Part shown: piece by piece, positions 29,417 through 38,727 of the stretch
Position numbering within the stretch: position 1 is the first letter of the stretch
Layout of the letters: each line of letters starts with the position of its first letter
NCBI RefSeq assembly: GCF_000016125.1
Contig: NC_009135.1
Coordinates: 682,001 to 746,000 of the forward strand
DNA from: Methanococcus maripaludis C5
GTDB taxonomy: Archaea > AGJL01 > Methanococci > Methanococcales > Methanococcaceae
Reading direction: 5' to 3'
DNA length: 64,000 nucleotides
Notes under the pieces: generated by a model
The model's input: only the letters and a program-made list of their open reading frames with translations
The model's database searches: none
Told to the model about the DNA's origin: nothing
Position numbers and translations under genes: made by a program

Positions 29417-30259
29417 ATGATGATAGATTCAAAAACAAAACTACTCGGACTTATTGGACATCCTGTAGATCATTCATTTTCACCGATAATGCACAATGCT
29501 GCAATTGAAGACCTTGGAATAAATTATAGATACCTTGCATTTGATGTTTCAGAAGAAAACCTAAAAGATGTGGTTGCAGGTGCAAAAGCATTTCAGATTG
29601 CAGGTTTTAACATTACAATCCCGCATAAAATGAATATTATGAAATATCTGGATGAAATTGATGACGATGCAAAAGCAATTGGTGCAGTAAATACTGTAAA
29701 AATTGAAAATGGAAAAGCAATAGGGTATAACACTGACGGAATTGGTGCAAAGAAGGCACTTGAAGAAAAAACTGGAATTTTAATTAATAAAAACATTTTA
29801 ATCATAGGCTCAGGAGGCGGCTCAAGAGCTGTTTCTTATGAACTTGCAAAGGAAAATAAACTAACAATTATAAACAGAAATATTGAAAAAGCAAAAATTC
29901 TTTCTGAAGAACTTTCTAAAAATTTGAAAAAGCAAAATTCAATAACCTACGGGGATTTAAATGTAGATATAAAAGATTTTGACATTATTATAAATACAAC
30001 ACCTGTTGGAATGTATCCAAACATGAATGTAAAGCCAGTAATTCCTTTGAATGATATAAAATATGGTGCGGTTGTAATGGATTTAATATATAATCCTCTT
30101 GAACCAGTATTTTTAAAAGAAGCCATAAAATATGGTGCGGAAACAATAAATGGTATTGGAATGCTTGTATATCAAGGGGCTGTTTCTTTTGAAATATGGG
30201 CTGGGAAAAAACCAGATGTATACGTGATGAAAAAAAGTATTAATTCAAACATTCGATAG
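29417..30259 (+). CDS. aroE: Shikimate dehydrogenase
   Basis: AroE reduces 3-dehydroshikimate with NADPH in aromatic amino acid synthesis. The 280-residue protein has the substrate motif HPVDHSFSPIMHN, the catalytic Lys in NITIPHK, NTDGIGA and the nucleotide loop IGSGGGSRAV (about residues 131-140). ATG 29417 or 29420 follows a GTGATTATC ribosome site. cofE begins nine bases after the stop. Confidence 0.94.
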   Translation: MMIDSKTKLLGLIGHPVDHSFSPIMHNAAIEDLGINYRYLAFDVSEENLKDVVAGAKAFQIAGFNITIPHKMNIMKYLDEIDDDAKAIGAVNTVKIENGKAIGYNTDGIGAKKALEEKTGILINKNILIIGSGGGSRAVSYELAKENKLTIINRNIEKAKILSEELSKNLKKQNSITYGDLNVDIKDFDIIINTTPVGMYPNMNVKPVIPLNDIKYGAVVMDLIYNPLEPVFLKEAIKYGAETINGIGMLVYQGAVSFEIWAGKKPDVYVMKKSINSNIR

Positions 30260-30267
30260 TGAAAATC

Positions 30268-31014
30268 ATGATAAAAGAAAGAGTAAGAATGGAAGTAATT
30301 GGCCTTGAAATTCCATTAATAAGTGGAAATGAAGATTATACTTTAGCAGAACTCATTTCAAAATATCCTCTCGAAGATAAAGATATAATCGTTATTGCAG
30401 AAACTGTCGTTTCAAAAATTGAAAAAAATGTGATTTTAAAAGATACAATAAAACCCTCAAACGAAGCTATTGAACTTTCTAAAAAACTTGGAAAAGAACC
30501 TGAAGTCGTTCAGGTAATTTTAGACGAATCAAATGAAACAGTTAGACTTGGACCCAATTTTATAGTAACTGAAACTAAACACGGGTTTGTCTGCGCAAAC
30601 AGTGGTGTTGATGAAAGCAATACTTCAAAAGGAATAAAACCACTTCCAAAAAATCCAGACAAAAGTGCAAACGAAATAAGAAACGGAATTGAAGAAATAA
30701 CTGGAAAAAAAGTTAGCGTAATTATTAACGACAGTATGGGTAGACCATTTAGAAAAGGTTCCTGCGGTGTTGCGATAGGAGTTAGTGGAATTTGTGGACT
30801 TTGGGATAGAAAAGGGGAAAAAGATCTCTTTGGAAGAGAATTAAAAACCACCGAAGTTGGAATTGCAGACGAACTTGCAGCAACTGCTTCTGTTGTTATG
30901 GGACAATCCAATGAAGGAATCCCTTTAGCAATTATTAAAAATGCGCCAGTACCATTTAAAGAAGGAACTGGAAAAGAATTAATCAGAAAAAAAGAAGAAG
31001 ATGTATTTAGATAA
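30268..31014 (+). CDS. cofE: Coenzyme F420-0:L-glutamate ligase
   Basis: CofE adds the gamma-glutamyl residues to F420-0 using GTP, making F420-2, the main hydride carrier of methanogenesis. The 248-residue protein contains IAETVVSKIE, VCANSGVDESN, NDSMGRPFRKGSCGVAIG and GIADELAATASVVMGQ, all family hallmarks, and matches the usual length. GTGAAAATC precedes ATG 30268. It is the last gene of the aroE operon. Confidence 0.92.
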   Translation: MIKERVRMEVIGLEIPLISGNEDYTLAELISKYPLEDKDIIVIAETVVSKIEKNVILKDTIKPSNEAIELSKKLGKEPEVVQVILDESNETVRLGPNFIVTETKHGFVCANSGVDESNTSKGIKPLPKNPDKSANEIRNGIEEITGKKVSVIINDSMGRPFRKGSCGVAIGVSGICGLWDRKGEKDLFGRELKTTEVGIADELAATASVVMGQSNEGIPLAIIKNAPVPFKEGTGKELIRKKEEDVFR

Positions 31015-31057
31015 TTTATTTTAATTTTTAAGCTTTTTTTATATCTTTATTTTTAAT

Positions 31058-31831
31058 TTATCCAACTAATGAAAAATATGGAGTAAATGCAATAATTACA
31101 ATCAAAAATACCATTCTTGATATTTCCGCGGTTGCTCCAAAAATATCTCCTGTTACACAGCCCAATTTATTATTAGATTTCCATGCAATAAACATTCCTA
31201 AAAATACTGCCAAAATTGAGCACAGAACACCTATTTTTGGAATTTGAAGAAGTATTGAAACTCCAAGCGCAAATATTAACCCCGTTAAAAGGTGCGATTC
31301 ATTTGCCGTTTTCGCAAAATATCTACCAGTTCCATCATTTGCAGGAATTCCGCAGCAAGCGCAGGATAAAAGCCCGAGTCTTGAACAGGTTTCAATTATT
31401 ATAATATATTTTAAAAATAACGTGAAACTGTTTGTTTCAAATAGATATGCAAAGGAAAATAATGACATAAGTTCAACAAAAAATACAAAGACAAAACCGC
31501 CTATGCCCATGTAAACGTCTTTCATGACCTCTAATTTTTTTCTCGCATTTCCAGTTACCATCCATGAATCCCCATAATCAGCAAGCCCGTCAAGATGGTG
31601 GAAGCCCTGAATATATAATAATGTAAATAATACTGTTGTTCCAAGTATATTTCCGGAAGTAAATCCTAAATAATTTAATAAATATGCACTAAATACCCCA
31701 AAAAGTGAAATTAACGTTCCAACAAGGGGCATGAACATGAAATATTTTGCAATATCTTCAAAATCACTCTTTGAATGTCCGACTGGAATTCTAGTCATAA
31801 AAAGTATTAATCCTTTTAATTCGTCAATCAT
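31058..31831 (-). CDS. cobS: Adenosylcobinamide-GDP ribazoletransferase (cobalamin synthase)
   Basis: CobS joins adenosylcobinamide-GDP (product of CobY) to the lower-ligand riboside phosphate in the membrane. The 257-residue protein has several membrane helices and the family motif QGFHHLDGLADYGDSWM (about residues 72-88), with the acidic metal site. GGGATAAT precedes the ATG. It follows a HAD phosphatase gene by 15 bases. Confidence 0.92.
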   Translation of the reverse strand: MIDELKGLILFMTRIPVGHSKSDFEDIAKYFMFMPLVGTLISLFGVFSAYLLNYLGFTSGNILGTTVLFTLLYIQGFHHLDGLADYGDSWMVTGNARKKLEVMKDVYMGIGGFVFVFFVELMSLFSFAYLFETNSFTLFLKYIIIIETCSRLGLLSCACCGIPANDGTGRYFAKTANESHLLTGLIFALGVSILLQIPKIGVLCSILAVFLGMFIAWKSNNKLGCVTGDIFGATAEISRMVFLIVIIAFTPYFSLVG

Positions 31832-31846
31832 ATTATCCCATAAAAA

Positions 31847-32524
31847 TTAAATAAGTAGTTTAATTATTTTCGAAAGTTCTGAAATATTTTTTATGGTGTA
31901 ATCACTTACATCATCGCTAATTTCTGAATATTTTCCCCGCAATATCCTTACAGTAGTCATTCCAACAGTTTTTGCAGGAACCATGTCCTTGTCAGCCCTA
32001 TCCCCAACATAAATCACTTCTTCGGCTTTTAAATTAATTTTTTTAAGCCCATAATTGAAAAATTCGATATTTGGTTTTCCTAGGCCATATTCTTCTGAAG
32101 TTATGACTTCATCAAAAAATGGATGGATTCCAAGTCTTATTAATTTTTCCCATTGTTTTATGGTAATTCCGTCTGTTAAAATCCCCAAACTTAAACCTAT
32201 ACTCCTTAAATCCATTAATGTTTTTATTGTGTCAGAATATGGCCTAAGTAGCGCAAATTTAACGTTGTGGTATGTGATAATACCTGTTGTAATTATTTTA
32301 GGATCATATGTTCCAGTAACTGCCTTTACAAGGTCGTTAAAGTGGCCCCCATAGTTTGAACCCTTTTGTTCAATAATTTTATTCAATATTTTTAAAGCAT
32401 CTTCTTCAGTAGAATTCAAACCTGCATCAATCATGGACCTCAATGCTTCTTTTCGTGCACGGCTTGCAAAACTCGAAGAATTGTAAAGTGTATCGTCAAG
32501 GTCAAAAAGCACCCCTCTAATCAT
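31847..32524 (-). CDS. HAD-family hydrolase
   Basis: The 225-residue protein has the HAD motif I LFDLDDTLYN (residues 6-15), motif II ILTDG, and motif III/IV region KPNIEFFNYGL with VGDRADKDMVPAKTVGM. It is a phosphatase of unknown substrate. The start is ATG 32524, nicely placed after GGTGAAAAA; the longer reading adds a basic leader. The cobS gene follows, but I see no proof of a pathway link. Confidence 0.83.
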   Translation of the reverse strand: MIRGVLFDLDDTLYNSSSFASRARKEALRSMIDAGLNSTEEDALKILNKIIEQKGSNYGGHFNDLVKAVTGTYDPKIITTGIITYHNVKFALLRPYSDTIKTLMDLRSIGLSLGILTDGITIKQWEKLIRLGIHPFFDEVITSEEYGLGKPNIEFFNYGLKKINLKAEEVIYVGDRADKDMVPAKTVGMTTVRILRGKYSEISDDVSDYTIKNISELSKIIKLLI

Positions 32525-32540
32525 TTTTTCACCGATTAAC

Positions 32541-32846
32541 TTAAATTGCTTTTTTAACCTTTTCTTCAACCATTTTAAATATTCCAACAAAATCTTCGTC
32601 CATTTCGACAGGAACTACGATTAAACCAAGTTCCTGATGTCTTTGTACCCAGTTTTCATCGTATGCAGGAATATCTATTTTTATTGGTTCATTTGTGGGA
32701 TTTCCAACCACAAGGTTTCTGTGGGGGAATTCTTTTACGCCATCTTGTTGATAAACTTCAACAGTTTCTCTTATATATCCGCCAAGAGACATTGTTAATT
32801 TTGGGAGCAGTAGCATCTTTGGCAACATATCACCTTTTGTTTTCAT
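32541..32846 (-). CDS. Hypothetical protein, about 101 residues
   Basis: I do not recognise this protein. It starts with a basic hydrophobic segment (MLPKMLLLPKLTMSLGGYI) and then a beta-rich part (HRNLVVGNPTNEPIKIDIPAYDENWVQRH). The start is uncertain: 32846, 32828 (MLPKM, with GGTG only two bases upstream) and 32867 are all possible. A TATA-like GCATATATTA lies just upstream, so the message may be nearly leaderless. Confidence 0.55.
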   Translation of the reverse strand: MKTKGDMLPKMLLLPKLTMSLGGYIRETVEVYQQDGVKEFPHRNLVVGNPTNEPIKIDIPAYDENWVQRHQELGLIVVPVEMDEDFVGIFKMVEEKVKKAI

Positions 32847-32892
32847 AAGAATATTATAATAACTCATTAATATATGCACACGTTTACAAGAT

Positions 32893-34404
32893 TTATCCGA
32901 GCCAGTTTTCATTTATCGATTCGTCTGCTTTTTGGTTGTTTGATCTTGTTTTGTTAGTCCATCTCCAACCGCCTTTTACCCAAGTTTCATCTTTTCCATG
33001 AATTTTGGCGTGGCTTTTTAAGAAACTCTCCCATTTTTCCCATAATTCCGGATAACTCATTTTTACTAACTCGATTTCCCCAATTTCCATTGCAGGACAC
33101 ATGAAACATCCCACTCTATCAAAACACTGTTCATATAATACATTGTACGGAGCTTTATGTTTTAAAATGTATATCCAAACATGCATTGCAGTCCAATTTA
33201 ATATTGGGGCGGACAACATCTGTTTTTTAATCGTTGGACTATTCCAGATTCTTGGTTTTTTTGAACGATTTATCGATTCGTATTTTCTAAGGCCTACAAA
33301 AGAAAGGCATCCTTTTTCGTATTTTTCATCGATAAGTGTTCCTAAGGGAGATACCTTACAGACTTCACTGCACCATCGATTATCTCTTCCAGGGGGGCCA
33401 TATTCTTCTAATTTTTCCCAGAATTCTCCTGAACTGGTTTTTAAAATTTCAATATCATACTTATTAGTAATTTTTTCAATATTATCTAATGTTTCGTTAA
33501 ATTCAATTCCCGTATCATTAAATAAAACTTCGAATTCAACAGGGTCTTTATGGTTTTTAAACGCCTCAAATGCAAGAAGAAGTACTACAAGGCTATCTTT
33601 TCCACCAGAATATGCAACGGAAACTGGTTTTCCAATTTTTACAACAGTATTTCTCATAAATCCAATTGAATTGCTTTCAACCTTTTTCATGGCGTTTTTG
33701 TTTGCTTCAATCATTTTTTTGACTGATTCATCAAATTCGCCAATTTCATGCAAAACTTCTGAATTTTTTGGAAGTTCAGATTTTCTTACCTTTGCGACCA
33801 TTCCCTTTTCAGAATTTACGATCTTTTCGTAGTCCATTCTGGACCTTCCAACACCCAAAACATCCATTTCAGTAAAATCATGACTCGAATCTTTTCTTTC
33901 TACCAATATAATAACGTCTTCGTCATTTCCGATATCTTCAGAAGCATATGCCACACCAGGTCTTAAAACAGATGCACCTTTGTTTAATATGAATTTTGGA
34001 ACGTCTTCTTTTACTACAAGTAATTTTTTCTTACATCCTGCAATAATAAGCCTTCTAGCACCTTCGATTGTCGGAATTATTTTCCATTCGTGTTTTTTCT
34101 CGTTGAAATTTAAAATTCCAAAAATTATTCCGTCAATTATAATTTCCTGAAAGTATTCAATTCCTGGAGCCTTGTTTACGAGCACCATTTTATTTTTAAA
34201 TAGATTTTCTTCAATTCCAAATTGTGATTTTATCGTTTTATTTATTAAATCCAAATCGCCTTTAAATGCAGGCCTTGCATCTCCAGGGGGCGTTACTTTA
34301 ACTTCAACCGTTTCAGAATCGCAAATTGCACATTTTGTGTCAAGTACTGGAAGGTTACAGTTTATACACCATTTTAAATGAATTTTTCCTAAAATAGTCT
34401 TCAA
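32893..34404 (-). CDS. PAPS-reductase-like protein with zinc ribbon and PUA domain
   Basis: The 503-residue protein starts with a zinc ribbon (CINC, CAIC), then a PUA-like RNA-binding domain (about residues 130-210, with RPGVAYASEDI), and a PAPS-reductase / ATP-pyrophosphatase domain with VAYSGGKDSLVVLLLA (about residue 261). RWCSEVCK and CFMC supply four cysteines that could hold an Fe-S cluster. The RNA-binding domain suggests RNA thiolation or similar rather than sulfate assimilation. The start is TTG, five bases after GGTG. Confidence 0.75.
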   Translation of the reverse strand: MKTILGKIHLKWCINCNLPVLDTKCAICDSETVEVKVTPPGDARPAFKGDLDLINKTIKSQFGIEENLFKNKMVLVNKAPGIEYFQEIIIDGIIFGILNFNEKKHEWKIIPTIEGARRLIIAGCKKKLLVVKEDVPKFILNKGASVLRPGVAYASEDIGNDEDVIILVERKDSSHDFTEMDVLGVGRSRMDYEKIVNSEKGMVAKVRKSELPKNSEVLHEIGEFDESVKKMIEANKNAMKKVESNSIGFMRNTVVKIGKPVSVAYSGGKDSLVVLLLAFEAFKNHKDPVEFEVLFNDTGIEFNETLDNIEKITNKYDIEILKTSSGEFWEKLEEYGPPGRDNRWCSEVCKVSPLGTLIDEKYEKGCLSFVGLRKYESINRSKKPRIWNSPTIKKQMLSAPILNWTAMHVWIYILKHKAPYNVLYEQCFDRVGCFMCPAMEIGEIELVKMSYPELWEKWESFLKSHAKIHGKDETWVKGGWRWTNKTRSNNQKADESINENWLG

Positions 34405-34438
34405 AATATCACCGTTAATTAAATACGCCAGTTTAAAT

Positions 34439-35251
34439 TTAAATTATCATTGTTAATCCAACAAACATAAGTATAATTCCAAAAAATTTCTTTAAAACAC
34501 CTGAATTAATATTATTTGAAATTTTAGCACCATATCTTGAAAATATGAGGCTCATAACACCTATCGACAAAGCAGCAGACACTGAAACATATCCTATGAA
34601 ATTTAGATATTTATAACTACCTACTATCTCGACAGAGCTTAATAGATATCCCAAAAAACCGCTCAATGAAATTATCACCATCATTCCAAGAGATGTTCCT
34701 ATACTCTTTTTTATTGGCGTTTTTAAAAATATAGTCAAAATCGGAATTGCAATAGTTCCACCACCAATCCCAAACATGCTTGACAAAACACCTATTAAAA
34801 ATCCACACAATAGTACTGGCAGATAATTAACGTTTTGATTACTTTCAATTTTTGGATTGGTTTTGTTAAACGCCATATTTAATGAAAGGATTATCAACAT
34901 AATGCCGAAAAGTATTCTGTGTAGATCACCACTTATATAATTTGTAACAATCTTAACTCCTGCAAAAGTTCCCAAAATTCCGGAAAATCCGAGCAATAGG
35001 GAATATTTCCAGATAATATTTCCATATTTTGAATGGGAATAAGCACTGTTTAGTGAAGTTAAAAAAATAACTGAAAGACTCGTTCCAACAGCCATTGCAA
35101 CAACGTAATCGTCAGAAATTCCTAGATTTTGAAATATATAAATTAAGGTTGGAACCATTATAAAACCGCCACCAAGTCCCAAAGCACCGGTCGTAAAACC
35201 TACGATGCAACCAACCACCAATAAAAATAAATAAATCAAATAAATTTCCAT
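34439..35251 (-). CDS. TauE/SafE-family membrane transporter
   Basis: The 270-residue integral membrane protein has about eight helices and the repeated TauE/SafE motif GALGLGGGFIMVPTL and GVLSSMFGIGGGTIAIPIL, one in each half. The family exports sulfite, sulfonates or other small anions; the substrate is unknown here. The neighbouring PAPS-reductase-like gene fits a sulfur theme but does not prove it. The start is ATG 35251. Confidence 0.82.
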   Translation of the reverse strand: MEIYLIYLFLLVVGCIVGFTTGALGLGGGFIMVPTLIYIFQNLGISDDYVVAMAVGTSLSVIFLTSLNSAYSHSKYGNIIWKYSLLLGFSGILGTFAGVKIVTNYISGDLHRILFGIMLIILSLNMAFNKTNPKIESNQNVNYLPVLLCGFLIGVLSSMFGIGGGTIAIPILTIFLKTPIKKSIGTSLGMMVIISLSGFLGYLLSSVEIVGSYKYLNFIGYVSVSAALSIGVMSLIFSRYGAKISNNINSGVLKKFFGIILMFVGLTMII

Positions 35252-35264
35252 GGTTAACACAAAA

Positions 35265-35717
35265 CTACACTTTTAATTCCTTACAACACCATCTTCTAAC
35301 AATTTCTTTTAAAATATCGTAAGAACTGTGGAATGGGCATTTTACATATTCTTCAACTTTTAATATTTCAGGATATAAAAAATGTTTCGCAAGCTGTGAT
35401 TTCAGTTCGTTTATCTGGTAAGTTGTCTGATCAGGACCCAATATTATAACATCTGGCCTGATTTCTAAAATCGGTTCAAGTTTATTAGTTAAGCTACCCA
35501 AAACTGCACGATCAACTGGTTTTAGTGCTTCTATCATTACCTTTCGCTGTTCTTCAGGAATTACCGGACTTCTGCCCTTAATTTTTTTTACAGTTTCGTC
35601 TCTTGCAATAATTACAACGAGTTCATCTGCGTGTTTTTTCGCGAAATTAAGCGTGTTGAAGTGTCCAGGGTGTAAAAGATCAAACGTGCCTGCAGTTACT
35701 GCTATTTTCTTTTCCAT
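35265..35717 (-). CDS. ribL: Archaeal FAD synthetase RibL
   Basis: RibL adenylates FMN to FAD in archaea. The 150-residue nucleotidyltransferase has [11 protein letters not shown] (HxGH motif, about residues 10-20), [14 protein letters not shown] and a C-terminal WCCKEL; conserved C-terminal cysteines are known in the studied orthologue. GTGATATA precedes the ATG. FAD is used by neighbours such as pyrK. Confidence 0.87.
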   Translation of the reverse strand: MEKKIAVTAGTFDLLHPGHFNTLNFAKKHADELVVIIARDETVKKIKGRSPVIPEEQRKVMIEALKPVDRAVLGSLTNKLEPILEIRPDVIILGPDQTTYQINELKSQLAKHFLYPEILKVEEYVKCPFHSSYDILKEIVRRWCCKELKV

Positions 35718-35739
35718 TATATCACTTTGTAGTTATTAG

Positions 35740-36750
35740 CTATTTTAGGTTTATAATACTATCTTTCCCATTTTTAACCCGGAATATTGCATCAAATGTG
35801 CCCATTATCAAAGGACCTAATGCAAAACCAGTTACTCCTAAAGCAAGTGGCCCCATCAAAAATGCCACAAGTGCAATAGCGGGGTGAATATCGCTTTCGT
35901 GATTTACGAGCCTTGGCCTTATTGCAAAATCGGGTGCAAGAGATAAGAAGATTACTCCAAAACCAAAAAGTAAAATTGCTTTTGTATACATTCCGACTGC
36001 AATATAATAAAGAGATAATGGCATATATATGGTCCAGCCACCCACAATTGGAAGTAATGTTAAAATACCACTCAATGCTCCAAGTGTAACTGGATTTGGA
36101 AGTCCTATTGCCCAAAAACCAGCAATTGAGATTAATCCAACAGTAAATGAAGTTAAAGCATTTACAACGAAGAGGTTTTTATATGCTTCATTAAGTTTTC
36201 GAATAAATAGCTCGGTTTGAACATGATAAACTTCAGGAACATGGGGCATTATTGCATCTTTAAACCTATGGCCATCTTTTAAGAAATAATACGTCAAAAA
36301 TACTGTAATCAATCCTTTTATAAACAAAAGCGGTATTCCATATATTTGTTCTGCCATTTTATTTATGGTTGGCTTTAAAAAAGTCCATAATTCCGAAAGT
36401 ATCCGATTTAAATCTTCTTGTGCGATATTTTGTAATCCTAAATAATTTACAAATTGTATTGTAGTATCAACAAGACTTGGAACATTTAACGTGTTTAAAA
36501 ATTCCACAACATCCGATAAAATTAAAACTACTAATGATAGTGCAGGAACTGTCACCATCAAAATACTCAGTATTGCCCCAAGAGTTCTTCCAGCGTATCG
36601 TCGTACTGCATTAAAAAAAGGCTCTGTCATATATGCAAAAGCACATGCAAATGCAATTGTGTCTAAAAATGGTACTGCAATCATTAAAACAGCTGTAAAA
36701 GATACTAAAACAAAAATTCGCATTATGAATCGATATTCATTCTCTTTCAT
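35740..36750 (-). CDS. AI-2E family transporter
   Basis: The 336-residue membrane protein has about seven or eight helices in the order known for the AI-2E (PF01594) family: two near the N-terminus, a central amphipathic part (PTINKMAEQIYGIPLLFIKGLITVFLTYYFLKDG) and a C-terminal bundle with GLPNPVTLGALSGILTLLPIVGGW and GVTGFALGPLIMGT. Members include sodium/proton antiporters and exporters; the substrate here is unknown. ATG 36750 follows a GGGGATTTT site. Confidence 0.8.
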   Translation of the reverse strand: MKENEYRFIMRIFVLVSFTAVLMIAVPFLDTIAFACAFAYMTEPFFNAVRRYAGRTLGAILSILMVTVPALSLVVLILSDVVEFLNTLNVPSLVDTTIQFVNYLGLQNIAQEDLNRILSELWTFLKPTINKMAEQIYGIPLLFIKGLITVFLTYYFLKDGHRFKDAIMPHVPEVYHVQTELFIRKLNEAYKNLFVVNALTSFTVGLISIAGFWAIGLPNPVTLGALSGILTLLPIVGGWTIYMPLSLYYIAVGMYTKAILLFGFGVIFLSLAPDFAIRPRLVNHESDIHPAIALVAFLMGPLALGVTGFALGPLIMGTFDAIFRVKNGKDSIINLK

Positions 36751-36842
36751 AAAATCCCCGTTAAAATTCAAAATAAATAAAAACAAATAGGTTTAAACCC
36801 CAATTAATTGTAAGTGTTTATTAATTTATCAGGGTGTGGTAT

Positions 36843-38684
36843 ATGAACATTTTGATTGATGGATCAAGACAAAATTACGAAGTACTTGATGGAAAAGAGT
36901 TTCCAATTTCTTTTGGAATTGATCTGCACAACAAATACGAAACATGGAAATTTAATGCATATAATGAAAAAAATCTGTTCTGTTTTGGAAAAGGAATTTT
37001 ACCAATAGTTGGGGGACATAGATTAATTTTTTCATTTAGATCACCACTATGGGATGGATTTCACTTTTCTGCGATGGGAGGTGCGGGTTATACTTTCAAA
37101 GATACTGGTGTTCAAAACGTTGCGATTACTGGAAAATGTGAAGTTCCAAGTATTTTGGTAATTAATGGAGAAGAAGACGAATTAAAAATAGAATTTATTC
37201 CATTTACTGAAGAAATAACTGATATTTATAAATTTAATGACAAAATACTGGAATTATTTAATGAAAAAAATTACAGGGCATTTTTAGTTGGACCTGCTTC
37301 AAAAACTACGAATATGGGTGCAATTTACTCGCAAACCATAAGAAATGGAAAAATTGTTGAAGGTTCTGAGGACTGGGCTGCAAGAGGCGGTGGTGGTTCA
37401 GTTCTTTACCGGGCCCATAATATTTTAGGGGTTGTATTTTTTGGTAAAAAAACTCCTGAAAAGGACGTAAAATCTGTTGTCGAAGAACACTACCAAAAGC
37501 AGTATTCAAAGGTAATTTTAGAAAATACTGAAAAATACCGATACAGTAACGAAAGAAAAACAGGCGGAACGTTTGGAAATAATTACCATGTTACAATGGA
37601 TTTAACACCGATATTTAACTGGAGAATGCCATTTATCGATAAAAATAGACGTTTAAGATTACATAAAAAAATACTTGAATATTTTGTTGGTAGATTTGAT
37701 AAAGAAGCAATTGAAACTAAAAATTGGACAAATTGCGGAGAACCATGTCCGGTAGTGTGTAAAAAATACAGAAATGGTCTTCACGTAGATTATGAGCCAT
37801 ATGAAGCAAATGGTCCATGTATTGGAGTATTTGATATATATGCAGCAGACAGGGTAGTTCATACGATAGATAAACTCGGATTTGATGCAATCGAATTTGG
37901 AAACTTATGTTCTTGGGTTTTTGAACTATTGGATAATGGCATGTTAAAACCCGAAGAAGTTGGAATTGAAAAACCACTATTTGATATTTCAAACTTTGAA
38001 AATGATGACGATATCTTAAAAAATTCAAAACATAATGCAGAACAAGCCGTAAAACTTGCAAGAAACATTGCTTTCGAAACTAACGAATTTGGAAAAATCT
38101 GTAAATTTGGAGCTAGAAGAGCTGCAAAAACACTGAATGAAAATTATAAAAATAGAATTATTGATAAAAAATTCGAAGATTTTGCAGTTTACGATTCTTT
38201 CGGGGAACATGGACAGATTTCACCAACAATGTACTGGGCAATTGGAAATTTCATGCCTTATTTGATCCAGGGTAAATATTTAACATACTACCAGTGCGGT
38301 GTTTTTTTAGAACCTGAAGAACTCGCAGAATTAAGCGTTAAAAATTCAATTGAAGAAATTACGCTTGAAAATCTCGGAATATGCAGATTCCACCGAAAAT
38401 GGGTATCGCCAATAATCGAAAACCTCGTAAAAGAAGTAAGCGATGTTGATATCACAGAAGAATCTATGGAATTATTCAAAAAAATTGCAAAGTACGATTC
38501 AAACATCGGCTATCCAAAAATCGAAAGTGAAAGAGTTAAAGAATTGATAATTTCTGGAGCTTACGAATTTGAAAATGAAAAATGGATAGAAGAATTTGAA
38601 AAAGGAAATTTCAATGAATATATAAAAAGAGTTCTTGAAAAATACAGTGAGTTATTAGATATTGAATGGAAATTAAAAGAATAA
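36843..38684 (+). CDS. Aldehyde:ferredoxin oxidoreductase family protein
   Basis: The 613-residue protein belongs to the tungsten AOR family: N-terminal beta-barrel with GKGILPIVGGHRLIFSFRSPLWDGFHFSAMGGAGYTF, the cofactor region EDWAARGGGGSVLYRAHNILG, and a Cys cluster NCGEPCPVVCKK, with a C-terminal Cys in YQCGVF. These enzymes oxidise aldehydes to acids with ferredoxin. The cluster spacing reads C-x3-C-x3-C, not the common C-x2-C-x3-C, so cluster type and substrate remain open. Start ATG 36843. Confidence 0.8.
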   Translation: MNILIDGSRQNYEVLDGKEFPISFGIDLHNKYETWKFNAYNEKNLFCFGKGILPIVGGHRLIFSFRSPLWDGFHFSAMGGAGYTFKDTGVQNVAITGKCEVPSILVINGEEDELKIEFIPFTEEITDIYKFNDKILELFNEKNYRAFLVGPASKTTNMGAIYSQTIRNGKIVEGSEDWAARGGGGSVLYRAHNILGVVFFGKKTPEKDVKSVVEEHYQKQYSKVILENTEKYRYSNERKTGGTFGNNYHVTMDLTPIFNWRMPFIDKNRRLRLHKKILEYFVGRFDKEAIETKNWTNCGEPCPVVCKKYRNGLHVDYEPYEANGPCIGVFDIYAADRVVHTIDKLGFDAIEFGNLCSWVFELLDNGMLKPEEVGIEKPLFDISNFENDDDILKNSKHNAEQAVKLARNIAFETNEFGKICKFGARRAAKTLNENYKNRIIDKKFEDFAVYDSFGEHGQISPTMYWAIGNFMPYLIQGKYLTYYQCGVFLEPEELAELSVKNSIEEITLENLGICRFHRKWVSPIIENLVKEVSDVDITEESMELFKKIAKYDSNIGYPKIESERVKELIISGAYEFENEKWIEEFEKGNFNEYIKRVLEKYSELLDIEWKLKE

Positions 38685-38727
38685 TTTCATATTTTTACTA
38701 TTTTAAAAATTTAAAAAAAGATAAAAT

